Of a DNA stretch of 15,198 nucleotides, positions 5,737-12,285 are shown one piece after another. The notes below the pieces were generated by a model that saw only the letters and a program-made list of their open reading frames with translations, had not been told where the DNA came from and did not search any database. The translations under genes were made by a program, and so were the position numbers. The DNA lies in contig CAIYZX010000142.1 of the NCBI GenBank assembly GCA_903930745.1, positions 1 through 15,198 of the forward strand, in the 5' to 3' direction. Source of the DNA: an uncultured Chloroflexota bacterium (lineage in GTDB: Bacteria > Chloroflexota > Limnocylindria > Limnocylindrales > CSP1-4). How positions within the stretch are numbered: the first letter of the stretch is position 1; the number at the start of each line of letters is the position of its first letter.

Positions 5737-6992
5737 CGGGCACCGCCCGCGCGCCCGCCGGTCGCCAGGCACCAGCGCTGGTCCACGTGGCTCGCGACGT
5801 CGTCCGCGAAGACGGCAAGCGCGCTCTCGAGGTGCTGCGCCGCGCCGTCGGGATGGCTGCATGCACCGCGCCCCGCCACCATCGCCGTCCAGCGCTCCAG
5901 GTTGTCCGGGTCGTCGTCCCTCGCCGCTCCAATCGAGATCCGCTCCATCGCCTCGGCCATCGCGGGCAGCCCGTAGGTGCACGGTCCGCACTGCCGGGCC
6001 GAGGCGTCCGCGAGGAAGCGGATGATCCTCGTCGTGGCGGCCAGGCCGCACTGGGTGGCCGGCTGGAGGCCGATGATCCCGCAGCCGAAGGCGAGGTCGC
6101 GCTCGCGCATCACCGCCGGGTCCAGCGGCATGGCCCAGACGTCGGCGGGCGCCGCCCATGTCCCGAAGTAGCCGCCCAGGAGCACCGCGCTCACGGCCGC
6201 GGTCACGCCGCCCGCCTCGGCCACCACGTCGCCCAGGGGCGTGCCCAGCTCGATCTCCCGCACCCCCGGCTCCCGCACCGGCCCGGACAGGGTCACGAGC
6301 GCCGTGCCGCGTGTGTCCAACCGGCCTGCGGACCGGTACCAGGCCGCGCCATGCCGCGCGATCAGCGCCGCATAGGCGAGGCTCTCGACGTTCTGGACCA
6401 GCGTGGGCCGGCCGTCCACCCCGCGCTCGCTCATGCGCGGCGGCGTCGTCACGGGCCGGGCATCGCGGGCGTTCACGTAGTGGACCACCGCAGTCGCCTC
6501 GCCGGCCACGTACCCGATGGGCGCCTCGACGAGCGTCACCCTCGTGCGGATCCCGGCCGTCCGCACCGCCAGCGCGTCGGACATCGCCGCCACGGCCGCC
6601 GTGTGCTCGCGGCCCACGTAGAACACGATCTCGTCGGCACCGATCGCATCGGCCGCGACCACCGCTCCGTCGATCACGAGATGTGGCCGCCGCTCCATGA
6701 GCACCTGGTCCTTCGCGGACGCGGGCTCACCCTCGGCGCCGTTCGCCACCACCACGGCCGGTGGACCACCCTCTGCCACGCGCTCCGCGATCGCCCGCCA
6801 CTTCCGTCCCAGCGGGAACCCGGCGCCACCACGGCCCAGGATGCCGGCGGTCTCCAGCTCGCCGATCGCGCGGCGTGCGGCGAAGCCCGTTGGGACGGGC
6901 CCCAGGCGGGTCAGGTGCTCGGTGAGGGACTCCGGTCCACCCCGGAGCGGGGGGCCGGAGAGCAGGCGTCTGGCGGTGCCGGTGATCGTCAA
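5733..6992 (-). CDS. NuoF-like FMN/NAD(H)-binding flavoprotein (complex I 51-kDa family)
   Basis: A 419-residue member of the NADH-oxidising subunit family, free of other complex I genes here. The TTG start at 6992 is chosen because a GGAG site lies 6 nt upstream and no in-frame ATG is better. GRGGAGFPLGRKW (53-65) and NGAEGEPASAKD (84-95) form the FMN/NADH fold; GYVAGEATAVVHYVN and PTLVQNVESLAY follow; residues about 231-285 form the SLBB domain. The C-terminal iron-sulfur region reads SARQC(335)GPC(338)TYG and GRGAC(378). The third cysteine of the classical CGxCxPC motif is replaced by Gly341. It is coupled to the ferredoxin by a GTGA overlap and probably reduces or oxidises it with NAD(P)(H). 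Related NuoF-ferredoxin pairs occur in actinobacteria, sometimes beside ferric-reductase-like membrane proteins. Confidence 0.88.
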   Translation of the reverse strand: MTITGTARRLLSGPPLRGGPESLTEHLTRLGPVPTGFAARRAIGELETAGILGRGGAGFPLGRKWRAIAERVAEGGPPAVVVANGAEGEPASAKDQVLMERRPHLVIDGAVVAADAIGADEIVFYVGREHTAAVAAMSDALAVRTAGIRTRVTLVEAPIGYVAGEATAVVHYVNARDARPVTTPPRMSERGVDGRPTLVQNVESLAYAALIARHGAAWYRSAGRLDTRGTALVTLSGPVREPGVREIELGTPLGDVVAEAGGVTAAVSAVLLGGYFGTWAAPADVWAMPLDPAVMRERDLAFGCGIIGLQPATQCGLAATTRIIRFLADASARQCGPCTYGLPAMAEAMERISIGAARDDDPDNLERWTAMVAGRGACSHPDGAAQHLESALAVFADDVASHVDQRWCLATGGRAGGAR

Positions 6993-6998
6993 GCGGGT

Positions 6999-7002
6999 CT
7001 CC
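6999..7002 (-). promoter_or_regulatory. Ribosome binding site supporting the TTG start of the NuoF-like gene
   Basis: GGAG on the minus strand, 6 nt before TTG at 6992-6990. It decides the start, since the ATG near 7033 is out of frame. Confidence 0.6.
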
Positions 7003-7025
7003 AGGAGTGGCGAGGCGGGTCCGTT

Positions 7026-7042
7026 GCCTCCATCTTGGAGGC
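7026..7042. repeat. Short inverted repeat in the divergent intergenic region
   Basis: GCCTCC, ATCTT, GGAGGC: 6-bp arms with a 5-nt spacer. It lies in the probable 5' UTR of the NuoF-like transcript, or could be a protein binding site. No T tract follows. Confidence 0.4.
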
Positions 7043-7068
7043 GGACGCCATGACAGAGGTTTCGATCA

Positions 7069-7084
7069 TGTGAGAACGCTCACA
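7069..7084. promoter_or_regulatory. Perfect CRP/FNR-family-type operator palindrome
   Basis: TGTGA-GAACGC-TCACA matches the CRP consensus TGTGA-N6-TCACA at all ten arm positions, and the arms extend to 7 bp (ATGTGAG/CTCACAT, 7068-7085). It sits between the divergent NuoF-like gene and the FAD oxidase: 47 bp upstream of the oxidase -10 box and 76 bp upstream of the NuoF-like TTG. A regulator of the CRP/FNR family is the obvious reader, but other helix-turn-helix families use GTGAG-type palindromes too. Confidence 0.65.
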
Positions 7085-7130
7085 TCCGACCGCTCTCCGC
7101 AACGGGCGCGCACTCGGGGCCGCGCAGGCC

Positions 7131-7136
7131 TACAGT
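7131..7136 (+). promoter_or_regulatory. -10 box for a leaderless transcript of the FAD oxidase
   Basis: TACAGT followed by 7 nt and then the ATG, so transcription would start at or next to the start codon. No Shine-Dalgarno sequence precedes the ATG, in keeping with a leaderless mRNA. No good -35 is seen, which would suit activation from the CRP-type site upstream. Confidence 0.5.
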
Positions 7137-7143
7137 CGGTGCC

Positions 7144-8553
7144 ATGAGCGACATCGCGCGCACCTGCTGGTGGCTGTTGGAGGCCATGTCCCACCCGGAG
7201 TTCCGCGGGGACCCGGCACCGGCTCTGAAGGGAGACACCACGGCGGACGTGGTGATCGTGGGCGGCGGCTACACCGGCATGTGGGCCGCCTGGCACCTCA
7301 AGCAGGCGGACCCCGGCCTGGACGTGGTCCTGCTGGAGCGGGACGAGTGCGGCTTCGGCCCGTCCGGCCGGAACGGCGGCTTCATCAACGGCTTCTACGA
7401 CCACGCGGGCGAGCTGTACGAGCTGTTCGGGCGCGATGGCGCGCTCGCGATGGTGGACGCCGGCGCCCAGACCATCGCGGAGCTGGCGTCCTGGATGACC
7501 GACAACGGCGTGGACGCCTGGTTCCACCAGGACGGGTACATCGGCGTCGCCTCCGCACCGCGCCAGCGCGGCGGCTGGGAGGAGCCCCTCGCGGTGGCCC
7601 GCGAGCTGGGCATCGACGACCACTACGAGCAGCTGGACAAGGCCGCGCTGGACCGCTACTGCGAGTCCCCGGTCTTCGAGGGAGGACACCTCGTCCGCGA
7701 TGGCGGCACCGTCCACCCCGGCCGCCTCGCGAGGGGCCTGCGCCGGCGCCTGGTGGAGATCGGCGTGCGGGTCTACGAGCACACCCCCGCGGAGCCGCTG
7801 GGCCCGGCACCCCGCGTGGAGGTCCGGACCCCCGGGGGGACGGTGAAGGCGGGCCAGGCCGTGGTGGGCGCCAACGCCTGGATGGGCACGTGGAAGGGCT
7901 TCGGCAACCGGATCGTGGCGCGCGGCTCCTACATGGCCATCACCGCACCCGCGCCGGAGAGGCTGGCCGCCATCAACTGGACCACGGGCGTGTCCATCTA
8001 CGACTACCGGTCCGCCATCCGCTACCTGCGCACCACCGACGATGGGCGTATCGCCCTGGGCGTCGGCGGGGAGCGCGGGACCTGGACCGGCGCCATCGGC
8101 CCGTCCTTCGACTTCGACGAGACCGGCACCCGCCACGCCGTGGAGGCGATCCACCGCTTCTTCCCCTCGTTCCGCGACGTCCCCATCGAGGCGCGCTGGG
8201 GCGGCCCCATCGACGTCTCCGGGACCCACCAGCCCTTCGTGGGCACCATGCCCGGCGGACGGATCCACTACGGGGTGGGCTACACGGGCAACGGCGTGGG
8301 CCCCGCGCACCTCGTGGGCAAGATCCTCGCGGCGCGTGCGACCGGGCGTGAGACGGCGGAGACCCGGCTGCCCATCGTGGACATGGAGCCACGCCGATGG
8401 CCGCCGGAGCCGTTCCGCTCCGTGGGCGCCGTGATCACGAACGCCGCCATCGTGAACCGCGACAACCGCCTCGACGAGGGTCAGGGTGTGGACCCGGTGA
8501 CGGAGTTCCTCGCGAAGCTGCCGCGACGCATGGGCTACAACATCGGGCCGTAG
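7144..8553 (+). CDS. FAD-dependent amine/amino acid oxidoreductase (DAO family, PuuB-like)
   Basis: A 469-residue flavoprotein of the D-amino acid oxidase/glycine oxidase fold. The dinucleotide motif VVIVGGGYTG (36-45) and Glu65 form the ADP-binding unit. GFGPSGRNGGFINGF (70-84) is typical of gamma-glutamylputrescine oxidase PuuB and its relatives. Near residue 379 GYTGNGVGPAHLVG is the C-terminal FAD loop. Such enzymes oxidise a secondary or primary amine, usually with O2. The N-terminal stretch ARTCWWLLEAM is not a signal peptide, so the enzyme is cytoplasmic. It stands alone on the plus strand with a leaderless-type promoter and is divergent from the NuoF/Ior cluster across a CRP-like site. 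The substrate cannot be read from sequence; polyamine derivatives or N-methyl amino acids are possibilities. Confidence 0.87.
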   Translation: MSDIARTCWWLLEAMSHPEFRGDPAPALKGDTTADVVIVGGGYTGMWAAWHLKQADPGLDVVLLERDECGFGPSGRNGGFINGFYDHAGELYELFGRDGALAMVDAGAQTIAELASWMTDNGVDAWFHQDGYIGVASAPRQRGGWEEPLAVARELGIDDHYEQLDKAALDRYCESPVFEGGHLVRDGGTVHPGRLARGLRRRLVEIGVRVYEHTPAEPLGPAPRVEVRTPGGTVKAGQAVVGANAWMGTWKGFGNRIVARGSYMAITAPAPERLAAINWTTGVSIYDYRSAIRYLRTTDDGRIALGVGGERGTWTGAIGPSFDFDETGTRHAVEAIHRFFPSFRDVPIEARWGGPIDVSGTHQPFVGTMPGGRIHYGVGYTGNGVGPAHLVGKILAARATGRETAETRLPIVDMEPRRWPPEPFRSVGAVITNAAIVNRDNRLDEGQGVDPVTEFLAKLPRRMGYNIGP

Positions 8554-8577
8554 GGGAAAGGTCTGCCCGAAGGGGCA

Positions 8578-8606
8578 TTGCCGCCCGCGCCGCGCAGGCG
8601 TACGGT
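8578..8606 (+). promoter_or_regulatory. Promoter for a leaderless transcript of the DUF922 gene
   Basis: TTGCCG (8578-8583), a 17-bp spacer and TACGGT (8601-8606), then 7 nt to the ATG at 8614. The block around the -10 box (CGCGCAGGC-TAC-GT-N7-ATG) repeats the layout seen before the FAD oxidase. It supports the ATG at 8614 over the in-frame one 12 codons upstream. Confidence 0.6.
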
Positions 8607-8613
8607 CCGCGCC

Positions 8614-9435
8614 ATGGGGAGCGAGCGCGCCGCGCGTGATGACCGGGAGCCTCGGGCTGTGGCCGCGCTTCGCGCGCCCGCGTCGTCGGCCGTGGATCGG
8701 GGACACGGCCATCCCGGCGTGCCGGCCACCGCAGCTCCGTCGGCCCTCGGGCCGCTGCTGGCGCGGGCGGACCTCGGGACTCGCGAGCGCCTCGCCGCCT
8801 CGCTCCAGCAGTCCCACGGCAACGCAGCCGTCCAGCGCCTCGCGAGCGGTGATCCGCTCCCGGTCCAGCGCTGGCAGGTGAACCTCCCGGCCACCACGAC
8901 GGACTGCGGCACGGTCGTGGACTACATGAACAACAACAGCCCGTACAGGAACGACAGCGGCTGGGCCAAGACGCGCGCCCAGTTCAGCTGGGGAGGCGAC
9001 GCCGCCTGGAGCTCGGGCTCCGGTTCACCCTCCGCCACCGTCCGCAACCCCACGGTCACGAAGTCGCTGAGCGTGGACATGCCCCGCTGGGCACCCGCGA
9101 ACGCCGGGATGTCCACGGCCTGGGCCAACATGACCCGGGACCTTCGCGCCCACGAGGCGCGCCACGAGGGGATCGCGAACGGGTGGGAGACCACCCTCCG
9201 GGACAACCTCACCAACCTCACGGTCTACCCCAGCGCGCGGACGCAGCCCGCGTTCAATCGCGAGGTCCAGAACGAGTGGGACGGCTGGATGGGGCAGCAC
9301 CAGTCAGACCAGCGGGCGATCGACCCCTACTCCGCGCTGCTGGACTGCAGCGGTGACGGCGAGGCCGAGTCCGCGCCGTCCACTGCACCCATCACCGGCC
9401 TGGACGACCTCGGTGACGAGGCGCCGGGCACCTGA
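8614..9435 (+). CDS. Predicted DUF922-type zinc metallopeptidase with eCIS-associated N-terminal motif
   Basis: A 273-residue protein. The start follows a leaderless promoter. Residues 1-60 are Ala/Arg/Pro-rich and probably disordered. LQQSHGNAAVQRL (64-76) matches the LQRxxGNxAVxRL motif seen ahead of DUF4157 and other domains in proteins linked to extracellular contractile injection systems, and a second VQR follows at 84-86. Residues about 87-245 fit the DUF922 family: a conserved MPRW (156-159), a Trp-led helix, then LRAHEARHEG with the zinc motif His180-Glu181-x-x-His184, and Trp/Asp-rich C-terminal elements ending before an acidic tail. No signal peptide or membrane segment is present. 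It may be a cargo, processing protease or toxin of an injection system encoded elsewhere. The family match is by memory of motifs, and activity is inferred. Confidence 0.72.
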   Translation: MGSERAARDDREPRAVAALRAPASSAVDRGHGHPGVPATAAPSALGPLLARADLGTRERLAASLQQSHGNAAVQRLASGDPLPVQRWQVNLPATTTDCGTVVDYMNNNSPYRNDSGWAKTRAQFSWGGDAAWSSGSGSPSATVRNPTVTKSLSVDMPRWAPANAGMSTAWANMTRDLRAHEARHEGIANGWETTLRDNLTNLTVYPSARTQPAFNREVQNEWDGWMGQHQSDQRAIDPYSALLDCSGDGEAESAPSTAPITGLDDLGDEAPGT

Positions 9436-10400
9436 CCGGTGCCGCTCCGGGCGGCGGGCGCGGTCCGCCCCAGGATGTCGCGCAGCATCGCGTTGAACTT
9501 CGGCTCGTCGGCGTCCATCGCGAAGTGCACGTTCGCGGGCCTGCGGCTGCGGAAGCGGAAGTCGCAGACCGTGCGGCCCACGGACAGCTCGCCGCCGGTC
9601 TCCACGTCCACAGGGATGAACTCCGTGGTGATCACGGTCGGGTCGATGACCGCGCACACCGCCAGCGCATCGTGGACGGGCGCGGCGCCGCCGCGGTGCG
9701 GCATCGGCTGGGTGGCGTCGTAGCCCTCGATCCGCTTGAGGACGAAGCGCGCCGCAGCCTCGCCGGCCGGCGTCCCCAGGGCCCGGAGACCCTCCGCCTG
9801 CTCGCCGGACACGAGCGCCCGGTGGGTGGCGTCCAGCGGCACCATGCGGATGGGCCGGCCGCAGTTGACCACGATCCGCGCGGCCTCGGGATCCAGCCAG
9901 ATGTTGAACTCGGCGGACGCGGTGGAGTTCCCGTGATCGTGCGCCCCGCCCATGATCACGATCTCCGGGATGTACTCCAGGATCCGGGGCTCCTTCACGA
10001 TCGCGGTGGCGATTTTCGTGAGCGGGCCCACCGGGACGAGCCTGATGTCGCCGGCGGAGGCGAGGTACGTGTCGATCAGCCAGTCCACCGCGTGGCCGGG
10101 CGCCGCCTTGATGGTGGCCTCCGGCAGATCCAGCCTGTCGCCGTGGATCCGCGTGGCGGGGTTCAGCTGCGTGGGCTGGACGCGAGCGAGCGGCCGGGAC
10201 ATCCCGCGGTGCACCGGCACCTCCGGCATGCCGATCCACTCGAAGACCCGGAGCGTGTTCTCCACGCACGAGTCCAGCACGGTGTTGCCGTTCACCACCG
10301 TGGCGCCCACCAGCTCGATGTCGGGCGACAGGGCCGCCGTCATGAGGGCGACCGCGTCGTCCGTTCCGGTGTCCACGTCAAGGATGATCTTCGTAGCCAT
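9327..10400 (-). CDS. Nucleoside hydrolase (inosine-uridine preferring family)
   Basis: Cleaves the N-glycosidic bond of ribonucleosides for base salvage. The ATG at 10400 gives MATKIILDVDTGTDDAVAL, the canonical calcium/ribose-binding DxDxGxDD at residues 8-15. Further signatures are VGPLTKIATAI, IVIMGGAHDHGN...AEFNIWLDPEAA and APVHDALAV, whose His and Asp are the last active-site residues. The 357 residues exceed the usual 310-320. The extra 40 or so C-terminal residues (Ser/Pro-rich) are produced where the gene runs into the convergent DUF922 gene by 109 bp, so they are probably unconserved. Open reading continues far upstream of the ATG without a stop, but that part is only the shadow of the sulfotransferase and WecG genes. 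Confidence 0.92.
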   Translation of the reverse strand: MATKIILDVDTGTDDAVALMTAALSPDIELVGATVVNGNTVLDSCVENTLRVFEWIGMPEVPVHRGMSRPLARVQPTQLNPATRIHGDRLDLPEATIKAAPGHAVDWLIDTYLASAGDIRLVPVGPLTKIATAIVKEPRILEYIPEIVIMGGAHDHGNSTASAEFNIWLDPEAARIVVNCGRPIRMVPLDATHRALVSGEQAEGLRALGTPAGEAAARFVLKRIEGYDATQPMPHRGGAAPVHDALAVCAVIDPTVITTEFIPVDVETGGELSVGRTVCDFRFRSRRPANVHFAMDADEPKFNAMLRDILGRTAPAARSGTGQVPGASSPRSSRPVMGAVDGADSASPSPLQSSSAE

Positions 10401-10409
10401 GCGCGCAGT

Positions 10410-10431
10410 GTGCCGCACCCGTGCCGCACCC
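10410..10431. repeat. Tandem 11-bp repeat upstream of the nucleoside hydrolase
   Basis: GTGCCGCACCC occurs twice without spacing, starting 10 bp upstream of the nucleoside hydrolase ATG. It overlaps where its promoter should lie, so it could be a binding site or a replication-slippage duplication. Confidence 0.5.
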
Positions 10432-10469
10432 GTGGCCGTCGCATGCCCGCCCGTGACCACCGGGTCCGG

Positions 10470-10475
10470 TAATCT
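10470..10475 (+). promoter_or_regulatory. Possible -10 box of the surface-polymer operon
   Basis: TAATCT (5 of 6 to TATAAT when aligned as TA-A-T rich hexamer; 4 of 6 strictly) lies 39 bp upstream of the sulfotransferase ATG. No -35 at the right distance was found. Confidence 0.25.
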
Positions 10476-10514
10476 CGGCCCAGCCAATCCCGCAGCGCCG
10501 GTGCCAGCCCCTTC

Positions 10515-11483
10515 ATGACCCAGCTCAGCGCCAGCGACGCCATCCCCGTGACCGTCCCCACCAAGCCCGGCGAGCCGGAGGCGGTGTTCATCGGCGGCGT
10601 CCCGCGGAGCGGCACCACCCTGATGCGCACCGTTCTCCAGAAGCACTCGCGGATCGCCATCGCGGACGAGAACCACTTCATGGGGCACATGCTGCCCCGC
10701 CTGGGCGTCCGCCACGACCTGCGCCGCTTCGGTGACCTGCATGACGACGCGAACGTCCGGCGGTTCGTCGCCCACCTCTACGGCCCGTTCATGGAGGGCA
10801 GCCGCCTGCGCGAGGTCAGCCCGTACTGGCGCTGGCTGACGATGCGGGTCCCGCGCGAGGAGGTGGAGGCGCGGATCCTCCGCGGCGAGCGATCGGAGCG
10901 CGGCGTCTTCACGGCGCTCCTGCGCACCTACGCGGACCGGAGAAGCCGCGCCATCTACGGCGAGAAGACGCCCGCGCACGTGCGCTGGGCCGGCGAGCTG
11001 CTGGACTGGTATCCCACCGCCCGCTTCATCCAGATGATCCGTGACCCCCGGGCGGTCTACCGCTCGGAGGTCAAGCGCCGCCGCGCGCACGCCGTCACCT
11101 TCCCGTACCGCTACGTCGTCCGGGTGCCGCTCCTGCTGCGCGCGTTCTGCCTCGCGGAGGTCTGCTGGGCCTGGATTGACGCGGTGCACCGCCATCGCGC
11201 GCTCACCAGGGCCTACCCGGACCGCTACCGCCTCGTCCGCTTCGAGGACCTGGTGGCCACGCCGGAGACCGAGATCCCCGCGATCTGCGCGTTCCTGGGC
11301 GTGCCGTTCGTGCCCCGGATGCTGGAGCAGGAGGTGGTCTCGCAGGGTGACCGCCAGGGTGAGGCCGGCTTCGATGCGGGCGCCGCGGACCGCTGGCGCA
11401 GCCAGGTCACCGCAGGCGAGATCCGCTGGATCGCACGCCTGCTTGGCGCCCGTCTCGACGAGATGGGCTACCCGCGCGCCTAG
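10515..11483 (+). CDS. Sulfotransferase family protein (PAPS-dependent)
   Basis: A 322-residue protein with the PAPS-binding fold. The 5'-phosphosulfate loop VFIGGVPRSGTTLMRTVL spans residues 24-41 (PRSGTT at 30-35), the KTP motif is at 151-153, and the 3'-phosphate motif FIQMIRDPRAVYRS runs over 171-184. These enzymes transfer sulfate from PAPS to hydroxyl or amino groups of sugars, lipids or proteins. No signal peptide is seen, so it acts in the cytoplasm or at its membrane face. It heads an operon of wall/capsule-type transferases with a 16-bp gap to the next gene, suggesting that a glycan or lipid-linked intermediate is the acceptor. The acceptor itself is inferred from context only. No Shine-Dalgarno sequence precedes the ATG. 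Confidence 0.88.
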   Translation: MTQLSASDAIPVTVPTKPGEPEAVFIGGVPRSGTTLMRTVLQKHSRIAIADENHFMGHMLPRLGVRHDLRRFGDLHDDANVRRFVAHLYGPFMEGSRLREVSPYWRWLTMRVPREEVEARILRGERSERGVFTALLRTYADRRSRAIYGEKTPAHVRWAGELLDWYPTARFIQMIRDPRAVYRSEVKRRRAHAVTFPYRYVVRVPLLLRAFCLAEVCWAWIDAVHRHRALTRAYPDRYRLVRFEDLVATPETEIPAICAFLGVPFVPRMLEQEVVSQGDRQGEAGFDAGAADRWRSQVTAGEIRWIARLLGARLDEMGYPRA

Positions 11484-11499
11484 CGGGACCCCGACCCCC

Positions 11500-12285
11500 A
11501 TGACCGTGACGCGCAGGACCGGGGCGGCGGGCGAGGCATCGCTCCTCGGCGTGCGCTTCGACCTGTTCACGCGCGACGAGCTCCGCGCCTGGATCGCGGA
11601 CATGCTCGCGGCCCCGCCCCGGACCCTCCACGTGGCGTTCTCCAACGCCGAGTTCCTCCTGGAGGCGCGCCACAACGACCGGCTCCGCCGGTACCTCAAC
11701 GCCTGCGACCACAACTTCGCGGACAGCTCGGGTGTCATGCACGGCCTGGCGATGGTGAACGGGATCCCGAGGCCGGAGCGGCTCTCCGGCACGGTCTTCG
11801 TGGCCACGCTGTGCGAGGAGGCGGCGAACGCCGGCGCCAGCATCTTCCTGTTCGGATCGAAGCCGGGGGTGGCCGCGCGGGCGGCCGAAGGGCTGGCGCG
11901 AAGGGCGCCGGGCCTGCGCGTGGCCGGGACCGCGGACGGGTTCGGCGATGCCGCCACCGTGATGGACCGGATACGCGAGACGCAGCCGGACATCATCTCC
12001 GTGTGCACGGGCAACCCGCGCCAGGAGGCGTGGGTGGAGGACCACCTGCCGGAGCTGCGCTGCAGGCTCGTGTGGGGCGCCGGCGGCGCCCTGGACTTCT
12101 ACTCGGGCGACGTCCCGCTGGCGCCGGACTGGATCCAGCGCGCGGGCTTCGAGTGGCTCTTCCGCCTCGTGACCAACTTCTCGCTCACGCGCCTGCGCCG
12201 CCAGTCCAAGCTGGCCGTCTTCCTGGCACTCGTGCTCCGCGAGCGGTTCCGGCGCACGCGCCGCGGCGGGCGTCCGGCCCCGTGA
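11500..12285 (+). CDS. WecG/TagA/CpsF family glycosyltransferase
   Basis: A 261-residue GT26-family enzyme. Members such as TagA (N-acetylmannosaminyltransferase of wall teichoic acid linkage) and WecG (enterobacterial common antigen) add the second sugar to an undecaprenyl-PP-linked GlcNAc. Visible signatures are HVAFSNAEFLLEARHN, HNFADSSGVMHGLAMVNG (the family's catalytic-base Asp matches Asp75, although the usual DG reads DS), GNPRQEAWVEDH (171-182) and GAGGALDFYSGDVPLAPDWIQRAGFEWLFRL. The family's RAP before the Trp is LAP here. The C-terminal basic amphipathic helix resembles the membrane-anchoring appendage of TagA. The start is at ATG 11500, without an evident ribosome site. The stop overlaps the LicD GTG (GTGA). 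Confidence 0.9.
   Translation: MTVTRRTGAAGEASLLGVRFDLFTRDELRAWIADMLAAPPRTLHVAFSNAEFLLEARHNDRLRRYLNACDHNFADSSGVMHGLAMVNGIPRPERLSGTVFVATLCEEAANAGASIFLFGSKPGVAARAAEGLARRAPGLRVAGTADGFGDAATVMDRIRETQPDIISVCTGNPRQEAWVEDHLPELRCRLVWGAGGALDFYSGDVPLAPDWIQRAGFEWLFRLVTNFSLTRLRRQSKLAVFLALVLRERFRRTRRGGRPAP

Noticed and set aside
8564..8577. Short hairpin TGCCC-GAAG-GGGCA after the FAD oxidase stop as a terminator
   Set aside because: Only five base pairs and no T tract; it also abuts the next gene's -35 box. Not strong enough to list.
7066..8817. 583-codon minus-strand frame opposite the FAD oxidase
   Set aside because: Arg/Gly/His-rich antisense shadow with no recognisable domain; the plus strand encodes a full DAO-family protein.
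8614..9435. Metzincin-type reading of HEARHEGIANG
   Set aside because: The metzincin motif needs HExxHxxGxxH. Here the Gly and third His are not at those positions, so the DUF922 reading is preferred.
10401..12014. Very long minus-strand open frame continuous with the nucleoside hydrolase
   Set aside because: The protein family starts at the ATG at 10400. The upstream part is opposite the clearly coding sulfotransferase and WecG genes and shows no domain; GC-rich DNA gives long antisense frames.
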